Assembly (NCBI RefSeq): GCF_001039355.2
Contig: NW_019776101.1
Coordinates: forward strand, 1-32,818
Reading direction: 5' to 3'
From: Lingula anatina
Taxonomy: Eukaryota > Brachiopoda > Lingulata > Lingulida > Lingulidae
Length of the DNA: 32,818 nt
The notes beneath the pieces are model-generated. The model saw nothing but the letters and a program-made list of their open reading frames with translations. It was not told the DNA's origin and did not search any database. The translations under genes were made by a program, and so were the position numbers. How positions within the stretch are numbered: position 1 is the first letter of the stretch; each line of letters opens with the position of its first letter. Positions 1 through 13,300 of the stretch are shown piece after piece.

Positions 1-634
1 TACTTTGGCATTAGCTGTAATTTGCGAACTTCGGGTGACTGAAAAAAAAGGTCCTGAAGCGTCCGGCTTATGCGAATTTTACTAAACCACATTCTACATT
101 CTGTAAAACGGTCAGAAATGTCTTAAAAGAGTAATTTAATGATAAAGTCTTTCTGACATATGTGAATACATCAGCCCTGAAAGATCACAATTATGACCGT
201 TAGAAAAACTGAATATGGGAATTTAAACGATTCCCAGCAAAATTCAAGTAGTGTGAAATATGGCGGGGTTCAAATTTAAAAAGGGAATCTTTCACGCAAA
301 ATGAAAATGTTTTTGGTGTCCTTCCTTAAAAATAAATTACATGACAACACCAAAAATACTGCTACATGTAGGCCTATGCACTTTAAACATTAGATGTTAT
401 AAAATAGGTAGGCCTAATAAATTAATTTCGCATTCTGACTTTTACAGCGAGTCGCCTCGCGTTGACCAATTTGTTAAATTTTAAGAACCCGGAGGTGAAA
501 ATTATCAAAACGACCTTATACCAATTTATCTTGAGGATTCAAAAACCTGTTCCTCAGATTTTAATTTTTCTTTACATTTGGGTTGAAGTTATTATATAAC
601 AGTGTATACCATCCATGTATTTTCTTTCTTTCAG
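1..634. other. intron (partial)
   Basis: No exon recognised. The missing N-terminal strands of LamG1 must be encoded further upstream. It ends in a pyrimidine tract and AG at 633-634. Two copies of the palindrome TAGGCCTA lie at 369 and 409. Confidence 0.55.
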
Positions 635-733
635 CAAGCTTGGCAACGTTTGGGGGCACTGACCACACTGTGATTGCCTGGTTCAAGACTTACGCAAGCA
701 ATGGAGGCATTTTTGCTAAAACCGCCAGCGGCA
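635..733 (+). CDS. LamG1 exon 1
   Basis: Phase 1 in and out; donor GTAAGT at 734. It encodes a LamG/concanavalin-A-like strand with the motif VIAWFKT followed by GGIFAK, the typical start of laminin-G-like folds in secreted proteins. It is shorter than the matching exon of LamG2 (3307-3504), so an extra intron splits LamG1 upstream of here. Confidence 0.8.
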
Positions 734-750
734 GTAAGTAGGCCCCCTAC

Positions 751-815
<65 letters not shown>

Positions 816-3800
816 ATGAGAGAACGCTGTGAGGTTTAACTCTCGTCTCAGTAATGCACCACTCAAATATCATTTTCCCAATTTGTACAAAAAATATAAA
901 AATATTCCACCGTAGGTTTACTTGTGTTATTTATTTACTTATTTATATATGTAGGCCTATATAGCCAATCTAAACTTAACATTTCTTAACAGACTATATA
1001 ACATTACAAACATAGGCCTACAACCTATGAATTGACTTTTATACTGCAGCAACCTGGGCTAGTAAAGGAAAGTGTTTCTATATCAGAGACGGCAACATAC
1101 AGACGGATTCGCATGGCATTGGATACATAAGTAAGTTTTAGCAGTCTTTTAATCGCCTTTTAATATTTATTTATTTATTTATTTATTTATTTTGATAACA
1201 ACTCCGTGAATTTCATGTAAGGGGTGCAGTCTAACTGCAGGAACAGAAGACCTAGGCCTACTACTAGTAGGCCTAGGCCCTGGTGACTTGTTATAGTGCC
1301 TTTTCGTTATGCCCCTATTTCACACAGACCACGAATCCCACGAATCGCCAGGAATTGACAAATTTCAGGATTCGTAAGGATTCGTGAGATTTTGCCCGTT
1401 TTCTGGTCTAATTCGAGACGCTCTACGATTCAACCAGTTACGATACAGATGTACCCTAGGTTCTAGATTCCGGTATTGTCAGCTCGATCTTGATTTCATA
1501 TAACCCATATCAACAAAAAGCGACTCCATCACAAGGTATATATTTAACAAGCTAGCTTTTACGTTGCTCTGACACTCAGGGTATACAGATGCGATAGTGG
1601 TACGAATATTCGTGGGATTCGGCTGGAATCGCACGAATATTGTCCAGATATTTGCTACGATTTTTTGGAATCGGGAGTTTGTGGCCAAAATTTTGAACAG
1701 CTCAAAATTTTTGGCACGAATTCCCGATTGATCTAGAATTGAAAGAACTGACTACGATTATATACGAATCTGTTAAGAACTTCACGAACTGATTACGATT
1801 TAACCACGAATCCTGAAATTTGTCAATTCATGGCCATTCGTGGGATTCGTGGTCTGGGTGAAATAGGGGCTTTAGGGACAAGAGGGAATGGGAGAGGGTG
1901 GGGGGTCTCCTGAGGGGGGGCGAGCACGTGACCTGCTGTGCCCCCCGCCACGACAAACTGCAGAACAAAAATTGGGCTCTGAGAGATTGAACTCATGTCC
2001 AACTCTGGATTATATAGTGTCTCAATGACTCATTATACAGTATGCACGATGGTATATAAATGGTATGTTACTGTAGGTTTTGAAATTCTCTACATAAATG
2101 CTGCGTGCATGCAGTATAGTGCATCTTCCATGAAAACCGCCTACGAAGTTCTGTAAACAACATGGCTACTGAATGAAAGGATGCGGATGTTTCTTTTAGC
2201 CAAGGGGGAAGATGAAGTAGATCTGCTTCGATCCTTGATTGTAGACAGTGTAGATATATGGTGTAATTTCCAAAGACCTCTGAAATGTGGGTTGAGATAT
2301 CAGCTCACTCTGATATAGTACCGTACGAATGTCACTACTGAAATATATATTGTTTGATGATTTTCAGGGGGATCCAAGGTTGTGAATGACGGGAAATGGC
2401 ACATGGCCGCCTGGCAGTTCACTGCATCCAGCAACTCGTGAGTTGGGACCTCTCCGCCATCTTCAAAATGCCTCGATCCTGCACTAATATAAAGTGATGA
2501 TTTAGAACTAATGTGCAAGAAATTTACTGACTTTTTACGATTTCGCAAAATATGTTCAGTGCCACCTGTTATATTAAAACTACTTTGGCCTATATATGTT
2601 TTAAGATATAAATGTCCAGGACCTGTTATAAGAAAAGTGCACCATTTTCAATGGTAAACTTGAATTCATAGGATTGCTTTAAACAGAAAACCTGAATGTG
2701 CATCAACCAGTAATGAAACTAAATTTTTCATGAAATAAGTGGTACTTGAAAATCTGTTACAGGTACAGACTAACAGTTGATGGAGTTCAGGACACAACGG
2801 GCACTTTGGCATTGGCGACTGACGACGGCAACCATGTGATGCGTATTGGCAACTGTGCAGATAACTTTGTAGGAAAATTCACCGGTCACCTACACACTGT
2901 AATGTACTACGATTACCGCATTGGCAATACAGACTTGGAGTATGTCTACAGAAATAGCCTTAGTGAGTATTTTATGCAACTAATCTATAATATGAGATTT
3001 CCCACACAGGTTTTTCTGCACTCCTTTTGAAGTACACTTTTTTGTTATATTGCAAACAAAACCTTTGCAGCGCCATTTCTTACCAAAGCGAATATATAAC
3101 TAAGGTGATTTCTGGTGGATCAGTTGTATAATCTGGTGAAATTTAAAAGGTTAAGATTCTGAATTTATATGCATGCAAAAGAGAAAAAAGAAATTTCACG
3201 CACCTTGTACATGTGAGTGTCTGTAAATGATGATTGAAAATTTCATTAAATTAAAAAAAAAATCTAAATAGAAAAAACATTTTTTTTTTCATTATTATTA
3301 TTTCAGATTCCCGAGAATATATTTGGATTGAAGAAACCTATTTTGGTGGAGATGGACAGTATTACAAGAACTCCACTGAGGCATGGACTGCTGTGCCAAA
3401 TTGGTCACGGAAATTTAACAATTTTGGCAAATTTGATTTTTCTTTGTCTGTTTGGGTGCGAACAACTCATACTGGAAGCATTTTGAGAAGAACAGAGAGT
3501 TCAGGTAGCTTTTTGCTTATTCAAAATCATGTCACATATAAGCATCTTGCTATCTCAAAACTTTCTTTCTGCTTAATTGAGATAATTAGAAAGTATTAAG
3601 ATTTTCTAATAGTCTGTGCCCATGTATATTAGCCTGTTGTACTGGCCATATGAGCCCCCAGGGCCCAGTTTCACAAAAGTACTATAGCCCAAAAGTGGTC
3701 CAATCTTTTAGACCAAAAATTCTGCCTATTCAGTTTAAGATAAATCAATAGTTGTCTATTCAAAAAATTATGTCAATTCCCTGAACAATAGCAATGCATT

Positions 3801-6800
3801 TCCTGTTATTGATATTTATTTAAAATGTCCAAAATAATATTTCATTTAATTGGACTTACTGATTTACCTTGGGTCAAAGTCCATTCAAATTTCACTACCC
3901 CCTGACATAAATAAGCAACAACTCTTGAAACTGGTTTTCTAGCTCATTATTATTATCATTTACTTAACCAGAGTGTTAAAAGTATATATACCAGTCAATG
4001 CCTCAAATAGATAATTCAGAAGAATTCCTGGGAAAGGGGATACTGTCTGGGCAGGGGATTGTCTTGGAATTGATTTGTCCTAGGGGGAATTGTCCAGGGA
4101 GAATTGTCCTAGAATCAGAAAGAGTGAACTTAAAGAGTGAACTTTTTTTTTTACACAATTTTAATTACAGGTGGCACTGCTTCAATTTTTCTTGCTTTTA
4201 TTATGGGGCCAGTGTTAATGTGACTGACCACATGTTTATAATTATGTTTAATGTGCAAAGATATATTTGAAATATAAATAGATTTAAATATTAGTTAAAC
4301 ATTAATTTTCAGGCACATGGGTGTCACATGGAAAAGTATTATACATCAACTCAGCTGGAAAAGCTATGTTTGATGCCTATAGTGTAGGAAATGTTGGTAA
4401 GTGAAGAAGAATAGCTAGATTATTTTATTCAAAACTCCAGCAAAGAAAGGAGCCAATGCTGTGTTTTCATCAGCAAAAATTCTTTTCATAGGTCTTATAA
4501 GTGGATTAGACATTTAGATTTGTTAGCATGAATGCCCAAATTAACGACTTGAGCCACAAATTACGTACTGGAACAATTTTAGTCAGTTTGTCCTTTTAAT
4601 TATGTGGCGGGAGGTGAGTGTGAGTCATTAAATCAGTTTTTATATAGAGTGATATCTTTTAATAAACAGGGCTGAGTCAATGAAAACCTATGTCTAAAAT
4701 TTTCAACTTGAGATATTTTAGCATAATTTATAAATGTTGAAATACAAAAAAGACTCAAACTGGCTATAATATTCTTCTTCTTCTATGTTTAATTATTAAC
4801 TCAGCTGTTTTAATTCCTTGGTTTTTTTGTTCTTCGAAATCCAGTGTCAACAAGCATTGTCAGTGACGACCAGTGGCATTTCATTGTGTTTACCCAGGAG
4901 ATGCAGACCACAGCCACGTAAGAACGCCTTATTTTTATGTACTTACATAAGAATGTAACATTATCAAATGATAATAAAACTGCAGATTAATGATGTGAAA
5001 TTCTCAACAACAGACTGTCTACCTTCTGAAGCAAATGAAAGCTGTGTACAATACAGCTCCAACAGTGTCAAGTCGTAGTGCAATTAAAAAGGTACATTAA
5101 CTTACAGGAAGTAAAACCAAGGTTGTGTTCAATGCAGTTTTAAAATCATTAATTGTGTATTACAACAGGAAGTAAAATCTTCCACGCACATCCTTCCTGT
5201 ATATAGCTCTGTACGTCAATCCTCTTCCATCCAACTGCCCTTTGTTAAGTTTTCTGAACCTCCACTTTAATCGGACAATACAGGAGAACTGTCAAGAAAG
5301 TACTGGTAATCTTATAATTGACATACCGGGTACATGTACACTGTGAAAGACAAATAAAGTGTTAGACTGGATTCCCATGCCTAGATCGATCCATCTGGAT
5401 CGAACTAACTTCCTGGGGAGTCTCACTTAATTAATTGTTGTCAACTAACTGGCTTAATGTCTGTCACGCCTACCGAATCAGCTAGGGGGTAAAGATAATT
5501 AACCCCTAACAGCTTAAATTACTGACGTACGTGACAGGCATTTAAGCAGGTCAAGTTGACAGCAATTTAGTGAGACTCCCTGGGGAGATAGTTCATCCAA
5601 ATATCTGTGGAAATGGTCCCTTAGTTACAGATTTATCATATGTTTCATAAGCAAAAATGGACCAGCTTTATTTTTATTTTTGGTGTTTTGAGAATAAAGA
5701 TGCTGGCAGAGTATAGATCTGCCATGAGGATCTTAAAAAGATGTTAGGGAGGATGTTAGAAAATATTTTAAATTACTAATTAGCTTTGGGTGGCTAAAAA
5801 TGTTAGCTTATAGTGTGTGAGAGGGTGGCTGCCCTCTAGTGTGATCTGTGACATTAACTTATATCCAATTTTTATAGGTGGAGGATATATGTTGATGGAG
5901 TTTTGGAGGCTTCACAGCAATCCATGGCCATGACTGAGGACTTGGGTGACCATGTCATCTTTATTGCCAACACCTTTCAAGGATATCTCAAGGAACTATT
6001 TTATTACAACTACAAGATATCTGATGAAGAAATCCTGTCTCGATACAATGGGTTTCAAGGTATATTCAAATATTGCATTGTGTATGTTTTGGAGGGTGGG
6101 GGTGTTCCATCTTGTCCTTTTGCCGAAATTAATTCACCAACCAAAGTTGAAGGTTTATTCAATCTGGAAGAAAATGTGGAGATATGTAAACAAAACTGCA
6201 GATTAATAATGTAATAATTACTTTTTACTTGATCTTTGCCATTTATTTAATTGAGCCTACCCCCCTTAATTTTAATTTATTTGCTTTAGAAGTGCCACTC
6301 TTGTGTTTTAGATAATGCCTACTTGAACTTCTGTTCCATGTTTTAGATGACACCCACTGTCCCACTGGTTGGCACCCATTTCAAGGCAGCTGCTACTACT
6401 TTGAAGAAGCAAACTCCATTGGTTATGATGGCATCCAGGCCAAAGATTTCTGTCATAGTCTGGGGGCAAAGCGTGCCAGCATCAGCAGTCAGTTGGAGCA
6501 AGACTTCCTTTACCATGTGCTGCAGGTAGCTAAGACAGTCATCATGAGCAGTAATCCTTTTGGCTACCATAAAGTGTTGCACTATGAGCATTGTAGACTT
6601 TATACAACAAGACAAAAAAAAAAAAAAGAAAGAATGAAAAGGATGAATTTCCAGGAAATTTTAATAGTTTCAGTTATCACCAAGTTATACATCCCATGGA
6701 AAAAAATACAGATGGAATCTTTAATCGTATATTTTGGAGTGCTTATTTCAATTGATATTTTAACTGTTATGAGCAAAATTATATATTTTCTTTTTAATTT

Positions 6801-7276
6801 TAAGCATTTTCATGGTTCTAATTTCAGAAAATGAATTACACAGGACGTGATTGGTGGTTGGGACTTCAGCAGGAAGATAGCAGTGTGAATGAGTACAACT
6901 TCTGGGACGATGGCTCGCGCGTGTTGTGGAGTCTTTGGGACAGTAGGGATCCAGACTCCAGTGCAAAAGACTGTGTACGTTGCTTACAGGATCGTGCCAT
7001 GGAGTGGAACGACCGATGGTGTGTTTATGGTGATTTGTGGAATGTTGTTTGTGAAAAACCTGAAGGTAAGAATACAATTACAGTGTATGTTTCCCTTTGG
7101 CTTTTATTGACATAACAAACAAATGTTGACTGAATAAATTAAGGAAAAAAGGCATGCATAAAAATCAGTCAGTGACTAATGAATGAAAGGTTTTAAGTTA
7201 AATTAATACATGATGAAAGGTGAGGGCTTGCACGTCATTTTGTGTATTACTTTATAATTGTATGTTTTAAGATTTA

Positions 7277-7350
<74 letters not shown>

Positions 7351-10300
7351 ACTAAATCAAAATTATGATGCGTTAATGCAATATTTTCCTTCAGGTCTGT
7401 AAAAGTCACCAAAGATTTAATGTACATACATATGTACAGAATAAGTTAAAGCTTAATTATATATCTCCTATCAATAGCTATGCATTGCAAAATTGTCAGG
7501 TATTACTTAATCCTACAGTGTAATGGCATGAAAGCTGCAGAAATGTTAGAGGTGATACCGGGTACATGCGGTTTGAATTTTCATTCACGGTTTACATATT
7601 TATCAGTATAAACAAAGCTAATGAAACTTTGCTCTTGTGTACAATAATGTTTTCTGATTTGATTACAGAATGTCGCTTTGTACACATTGAGGGACAAAAA
7701 ATAAACCTCAATGCCTTTGACAAATCCGTAACTTCAACAACTGTGGCAGATTGCAAACGTGCTTGTTTGGATGAGAAGACCTTCACTTGCAGGTAAGTGC
7801 AGATATGCCAAATCTAATTTTTTTTTTGTACTTGAAAGCAGGGTTAGGTGGGTTTGGTTAGGGTGGTCAGTATAGAGATGGTAATTAAGGTAAACAGCTA
7901 TAGGGTGGGGGGTGGGGATCGAGGGGGTACTGAGTACATGTAACAGGTATTGGGATAAGGTAAAATGTGCAGAAGGGAAGGAGGAGAATATTGATTACCA
8001 TGTTGGGGATTATATATTAAGAGGAATAGCACATACAAGTACTAATTGAGGTTGTTGTGATGATTTTTTTGGATACACAGGTAGGAGTGCGGACAAATTA
8101 ACAATGTGAAATGTAGAAAAAAAAGCCAATGATGATAACATAAAGATGGCAGTGTAGCTGACGTTATAGTGATGCTGACCTCGCACTCAGTGGTTTTGTG
8201 ATCGTCTTAACTATCATGGCACAAAATAAGCATAATTTCAAATCTTCAACTATAATTTCTGATATTGATGATGTAGTTCTTGATTTGAAGAACTGGGTGC
8301 GTAGATCAATCATCATTACAAGTTAATGGGAAGATAATACTCAACTTGCAGGTCTTTCAATTTCCGTGTGTCTGACAGTGCCTGTGACTTAATGACCCAC
8401 AACAGATACACTATCACATCTAACCAGTGGGTAGAAGATGCCAACACAGACTATTATGAGAGACAGTGTACTACAGACCAAGAAAATGGTACACAATTTG
8501 TTCTTTTTGTATCTAAATTTATTTGAATTCAGTGCTCTACCTGTCATATGGTAGCTTAATTTTTTTTTAATGCATTATGTTTGAAAAAAAAAATTATTTT
8601 ATCTTTTTACAGATACTAAGTAATTATTGGGCTAAAAATAATAAGCAAGAACAGTATTGTTTCACTGCCAATTAATAATTAAGATCATGATGGTTCTTTT
8701 TCCATAACTGCCAAGATTGGGAGGTGTGTGAATCAAATAGTCCAGCTGGTTTCTTTTTAACTGTCAAATTGTGAAAGAACCTTTACTAGTATAATTAATG
8801 TATTTTGCTTATAAATCTGTTTCAAATTGTTTCAAATTTGTGAAAAAAACCTACTTGTACTTCAAGAAATGAAGGAAAGAAATAAATCAATTTACTTCTG
8901 ATTTATTTCATATTTATTTAGCTTGTGAACCAGGGTGGTTTGAATGGCGTGGACAATGTTACAAATTCTCTGATACCCAGTCGAGTTTTGAAAACGCCTC
9001 CTCCCAGTGTCAGTCAGATGGGGGTAACCTCGCCAGCATTAACTCTGCAGAAGAGATGAGTTTCATCAAGGAGAAAGCCAGGTGAGTTTTTTTTTCTTTT
9101 TTTTTGAAACTCCACAAAATGTGTTTGTAACTGATTACCAAACAAGGTGGTCATGCCATTGTACTCTTAAATCTTTTGGATTACCACTTTGAATAATGGA
9201 CAATTAATCTTGGTAACATTGAAAAATCTCATCTTGGGTTTGGCATGATTAAAAACTGCCTTAAGTGGCCAAGTATAAGTCAACTTAGATATTGAATTTA
9301 TCATTGATTTTGCTAATGAGTCTTGTAGAATTGATGAACTACTCAGGCTGGGGGAGGCGTAAAAGGAAATGTTTTCCCTGTTTTACAGGACATTCTACAA
9401 GGATAAATCTTTCTACATTGGAATGCAGTGGGGAGGTCATGGCCATTCTTGGATAGATGGATCTAGTGTTTTCTACTCCAACTTTGCTCATGGTAAGAAC
9501 AGGTTCTTAAACAAAAGAATAAAATGTATAATTTATTCAAACTCATGTATGAGATATAGTGAATGTTATGTATGTAATTTAAACACCTTAGGCATAGTTT
9601 ACTAGACTATAAGATATTTAAAATGAATGAAAAAAAGGTTTCCGATGACAGCCACATCATGAAAATATTTGGACTGGTTGGGCGAGTTTCACGATGCCTT
9701 TTTAGCTTAAGATATAGTCATCAGAAAGTTTACTTTCTGCACATTTGAAGGAGAGACTTAGTTAAAGAAACTCGTAATAATCAAGATAATTTATTATTAA
9801 TTGTGTTCCTACTCTTATCTGTGTCAGGTGAGGGCCGTCTTATGTCCATCACATGTGAGAACAATATGGCGGAACTGGACTGTGGTCAAGGACAAGTCGT
9901 CAGGGTCTCCTACGCAAACTTTGGACGCACCTCTCTCACACACTGCAATGGTACAGTACAGGTAAATGTAACTTAATTATCTTTGATGGAAAAATATGAG
10001 ATGTGACTAGCTATTATTATTAAGTACTATTATCATTATCTTAACGTTTATGTATAGTGATTTTATCACAGTTATGTACGTAACACTTTTGCCTATGAGA
10101 TGTGACTATTTTGATTATTAATATTATTATTATTATTTTGATAGAGATCTGACTGTTTGGACTCCACCTCCCTCAATACAGTGGTTGATACTTGCAATGG
10201 AATACAGAAGTGCAGTGTCAATGCCAGTGGCGACATCTTCAGTGAAAGTGACACCTGTGGCGGCGCCACAAGATATTTGGAGATTCACTACAACTGCGTG

Positions 10301-13300
10301 CCAGGTTTGTATTTATTTGTTACTCAAATTTTTTTTCCAAAATGCTATTAGTATTTGTCAGTTGGATTGATGTGTATCTTACATTGTATTGTGATATTTT
10401 GCTAACTCTAGATGTAGTGATACAGATTATAACTAAATATTTTTTCTTATAACAGTTATAGAAAGGGTCAATACAGTTTTATGCAACTTCATTAGTATAT
10501 TACATACATGCAGCAAAAGCTTTTTCATGTTTAAATTTTCTGTTAATTTTTGATTTATTTCCAGCGTCTGTATATAGTTCATACATCGTCTCCCCCACTG
10601 GATGTCAGTGTTACTTTAACCACAGCAGATACGACTGTGCGTGCTGTGCAGCAGGCTCATGCCAGTGCGGGCCAAGCATGCCGCATAAGTGTGTAACATG
10701 TGGAGGCAGCTGTTCTAATACTCTGCATGATCACGGTTAGTTTACTTTGTCTTTATCATGTATTTTTTATGAGTTCCCATCAGCAGTACAAATGTACTCT
10801 TTCACAAGCATGTATGTGCATGACATACAGGGTACATTTGGATGGGGTGGGGTGGGGGAGGGATTGGATTGTGGTGGGAGGAATGGGGTTTAAGAACCTC
10901 CCTTTTAAGAGAAAAAGGACAAAATTTTTGTCTTGGTTCTGTGCCATTTATATGAAGTTGGGTCAACTGATGGGATAAAAAGGCCTGCTTTTTCAGAAAA
11001 AGTACCTCTCACCGTTTAAATTGCACGCTACATGCCCAAAAATGTTTTAAGCACCAGAAAATGAAACATTTGAAGTAAATTGAAATTACGAGATAAGGCA
11101 TGTACTTCTTGAACAATTTAAAATCATTTCACAATATCATTGTTTCACAGGCGAGTCAACGTGTGTGGTGATGTCAGCAGCTGGAGACTACAACTGGTAT
11201 GATGATTCTTGTCAGCGCACTGATCTCTTCCATGTCTGCAAACAAGGTAAAGATGATGTAAAAATGGATTACATTCAGTATCTCTTTAATGGGCCAATCT
11301 GTTATGTAAGTTTCCTAATTTACATGATGTTTATACAGTATTCTATAGAACAAAAGATTTACAAAAATTGGGTGGACAAACGAGTTATTGATTCTGTTAG
11401 AAGGCTGTTTTATAATTTCACACACCAATACCCAATACTGCATATCTTCTAGTTTGCAACATTTAAAAAAGTGCATGGGTGTGAAAATAGCTTCAATCAA
11501 TTTATCTTTCTCTTTTTCTGCAGCACTAATCACAATATTCTCGTAACTTGTTTTCAATGTGAACAATTCTTTGTTCTTTCAGCACGGGAGGTTATAGCCC
11601 CACTGCAGTGCACTAATGTGATAGCGTCAGGCAGTAACACTGCTACTTGCCCAGAAGGTACGCGTGTAATGTCACTGCAGATAATACTGCAACACTTATG
11701 CATGAGATGGTATTTATTTAATAGACCCATCAAACCAAACTTGTCTAATATTATACAAAGTATTAAAAGAATACTGTACGAGCATCAGTTGCTCCCTCTG
11801 CATGCAATTTTTTTTGTGGGTAAATTATTACTTTTCTTAAAAAATGTGTTTTGTATATGATATACCTTTATATAATAACAATGTACAGCATTTTTCCACT
11901 GATTGGATTAATCTGTGAAGTTAACCTGGGATATCCATTTAGATTGTTGGATCAGTCAGGGTCTGTTGGTGAGATTTATTTTAATAATGTTTTGAAGTAT
12001 GGATCATAATGAATAAAATTTGTATCAACTCAGATATCTTAAAGAGTTTGTGTATTTTCTTTTCAGATGCTCCCAATGCTGTAGCCTGTCACTGCAGCTG
12101 CAGCAATTTTATTATCAAAAACTATGGCCGTGAATGCGACTGTAGCCTGTGTGGCACCCAGACAGAGACGTTGGCGCGGTGTTGTGCAAACACGCCACCT
12201 GCTGGCTATGATCCAGGTAAAGTGCAATTATGGTTATTTTACCCAAAATATAATAATGTGTATTTAGTTATTTTTTCTGTGAAGTCATGTAGTAATGTAG
12301 TAATGCTATTTAATAGATATATTGATAACAATTTTTTTTATGTTTTGAGTAACATTAGAGGACATATCTAGACACCCTGTGTTTTGGAGTCTGTAAATGA
12401 TAAGATTTTTTGCTCAGCAGATGATGGTACAAAGCCAGACTCTGACACTGAGGGTGCTACATATCTGGATGGTAGATATTCTGTGAAATGAAAGAAGAAA
12501 GACTTCTTGAACAAAAAGCATCGTAGCAAAATTTAATCCACGAGTGGACTTAGTAGATAAAATATTACAGACCTTTTAATATGAAATTCTGCTTTGTTCC
12601 AGGCCCAGACTATAGAACATTTATGCAGTGTAAAGATCTACCAGATGGCGACCCATATACTGGAGTCACATGTCCTGCTGGTAAACTTCATTGACACATT
12701 TGTCTCTTAAATGTCTTATGGAAAGCATATATATACATTGTATCTATGCAGGGCTTTTGAACTTTATACATAGGCCAAAAGTATTGTTGTAGAGCATAAA
12801 AAAGCTGTTCAGTGCATTACAACATTGATAATATCTGCATGCTGTCAGTTCAGGTCACTCCAATTATCTGGGTTGTGGAAGATGCAGATTAAAAAACCAA
12901 CCAATGGAAAGTTTTTGAAAAAACTTTTTCCTAAAATTTTTGTACTTTTTGGAATGTGTATATTATTTATTTGTTATGTGTGGTTAAATACTCATCTTTT
13001 GCAACATCCAACATTCTCAAAGTACTGGTATACTTGACAAGTGGTATTAGAAAAACATTTTCCCTTTCTGCTTTTTCCTTCAGATGAGTATCCTACCATG
13101 ACTCAATGTGCCTGTGGTTATTGTGGGCCATGGTGGATGAGTGGCAATAACACGTGTTCGTGCGATACGTCTGTCACCAGCGACTGGGTCACTGGCCAGT
13201 GCTGCCGTTTCTTGTTCTCACCACGCACTGGAGGNNNNNNNNNNNNNNNNNNNNNNNNNNNNNNNNNNNNNNNNNNNNNNNNNNNNNNNNNNNNNNNNNN

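Larger units (their letters stand above)
12333..13234. repeat. 902-bp direct repeat, copy 1 (before gap)
   Basis: Matches 13710-14611 at offset 1377; the only difference noticed is C at 13068 against T at 14445. It stops exactly at the N run. Probably redundant contig or haplotype sequence rather than a real tandem duplication. Confidence 0.9.

Noticed and set aside
631-873. Minus-strand Ser/Leu-rich ORF
   Set aside because: Made by the (GA)n microsatellite and the antisense of a LamG exon.
1479-1688. 69-codon minus-strand ORF
   Set aside because: Lies inside the MITE; composition is not protein-like and no motif is seen.
6343-6615. 90-codon minus-strand ORF
   Set aside because: Antisense shadow of the CTLD1 exon 6347-6525, whose sense frame has clear lectin motifs.
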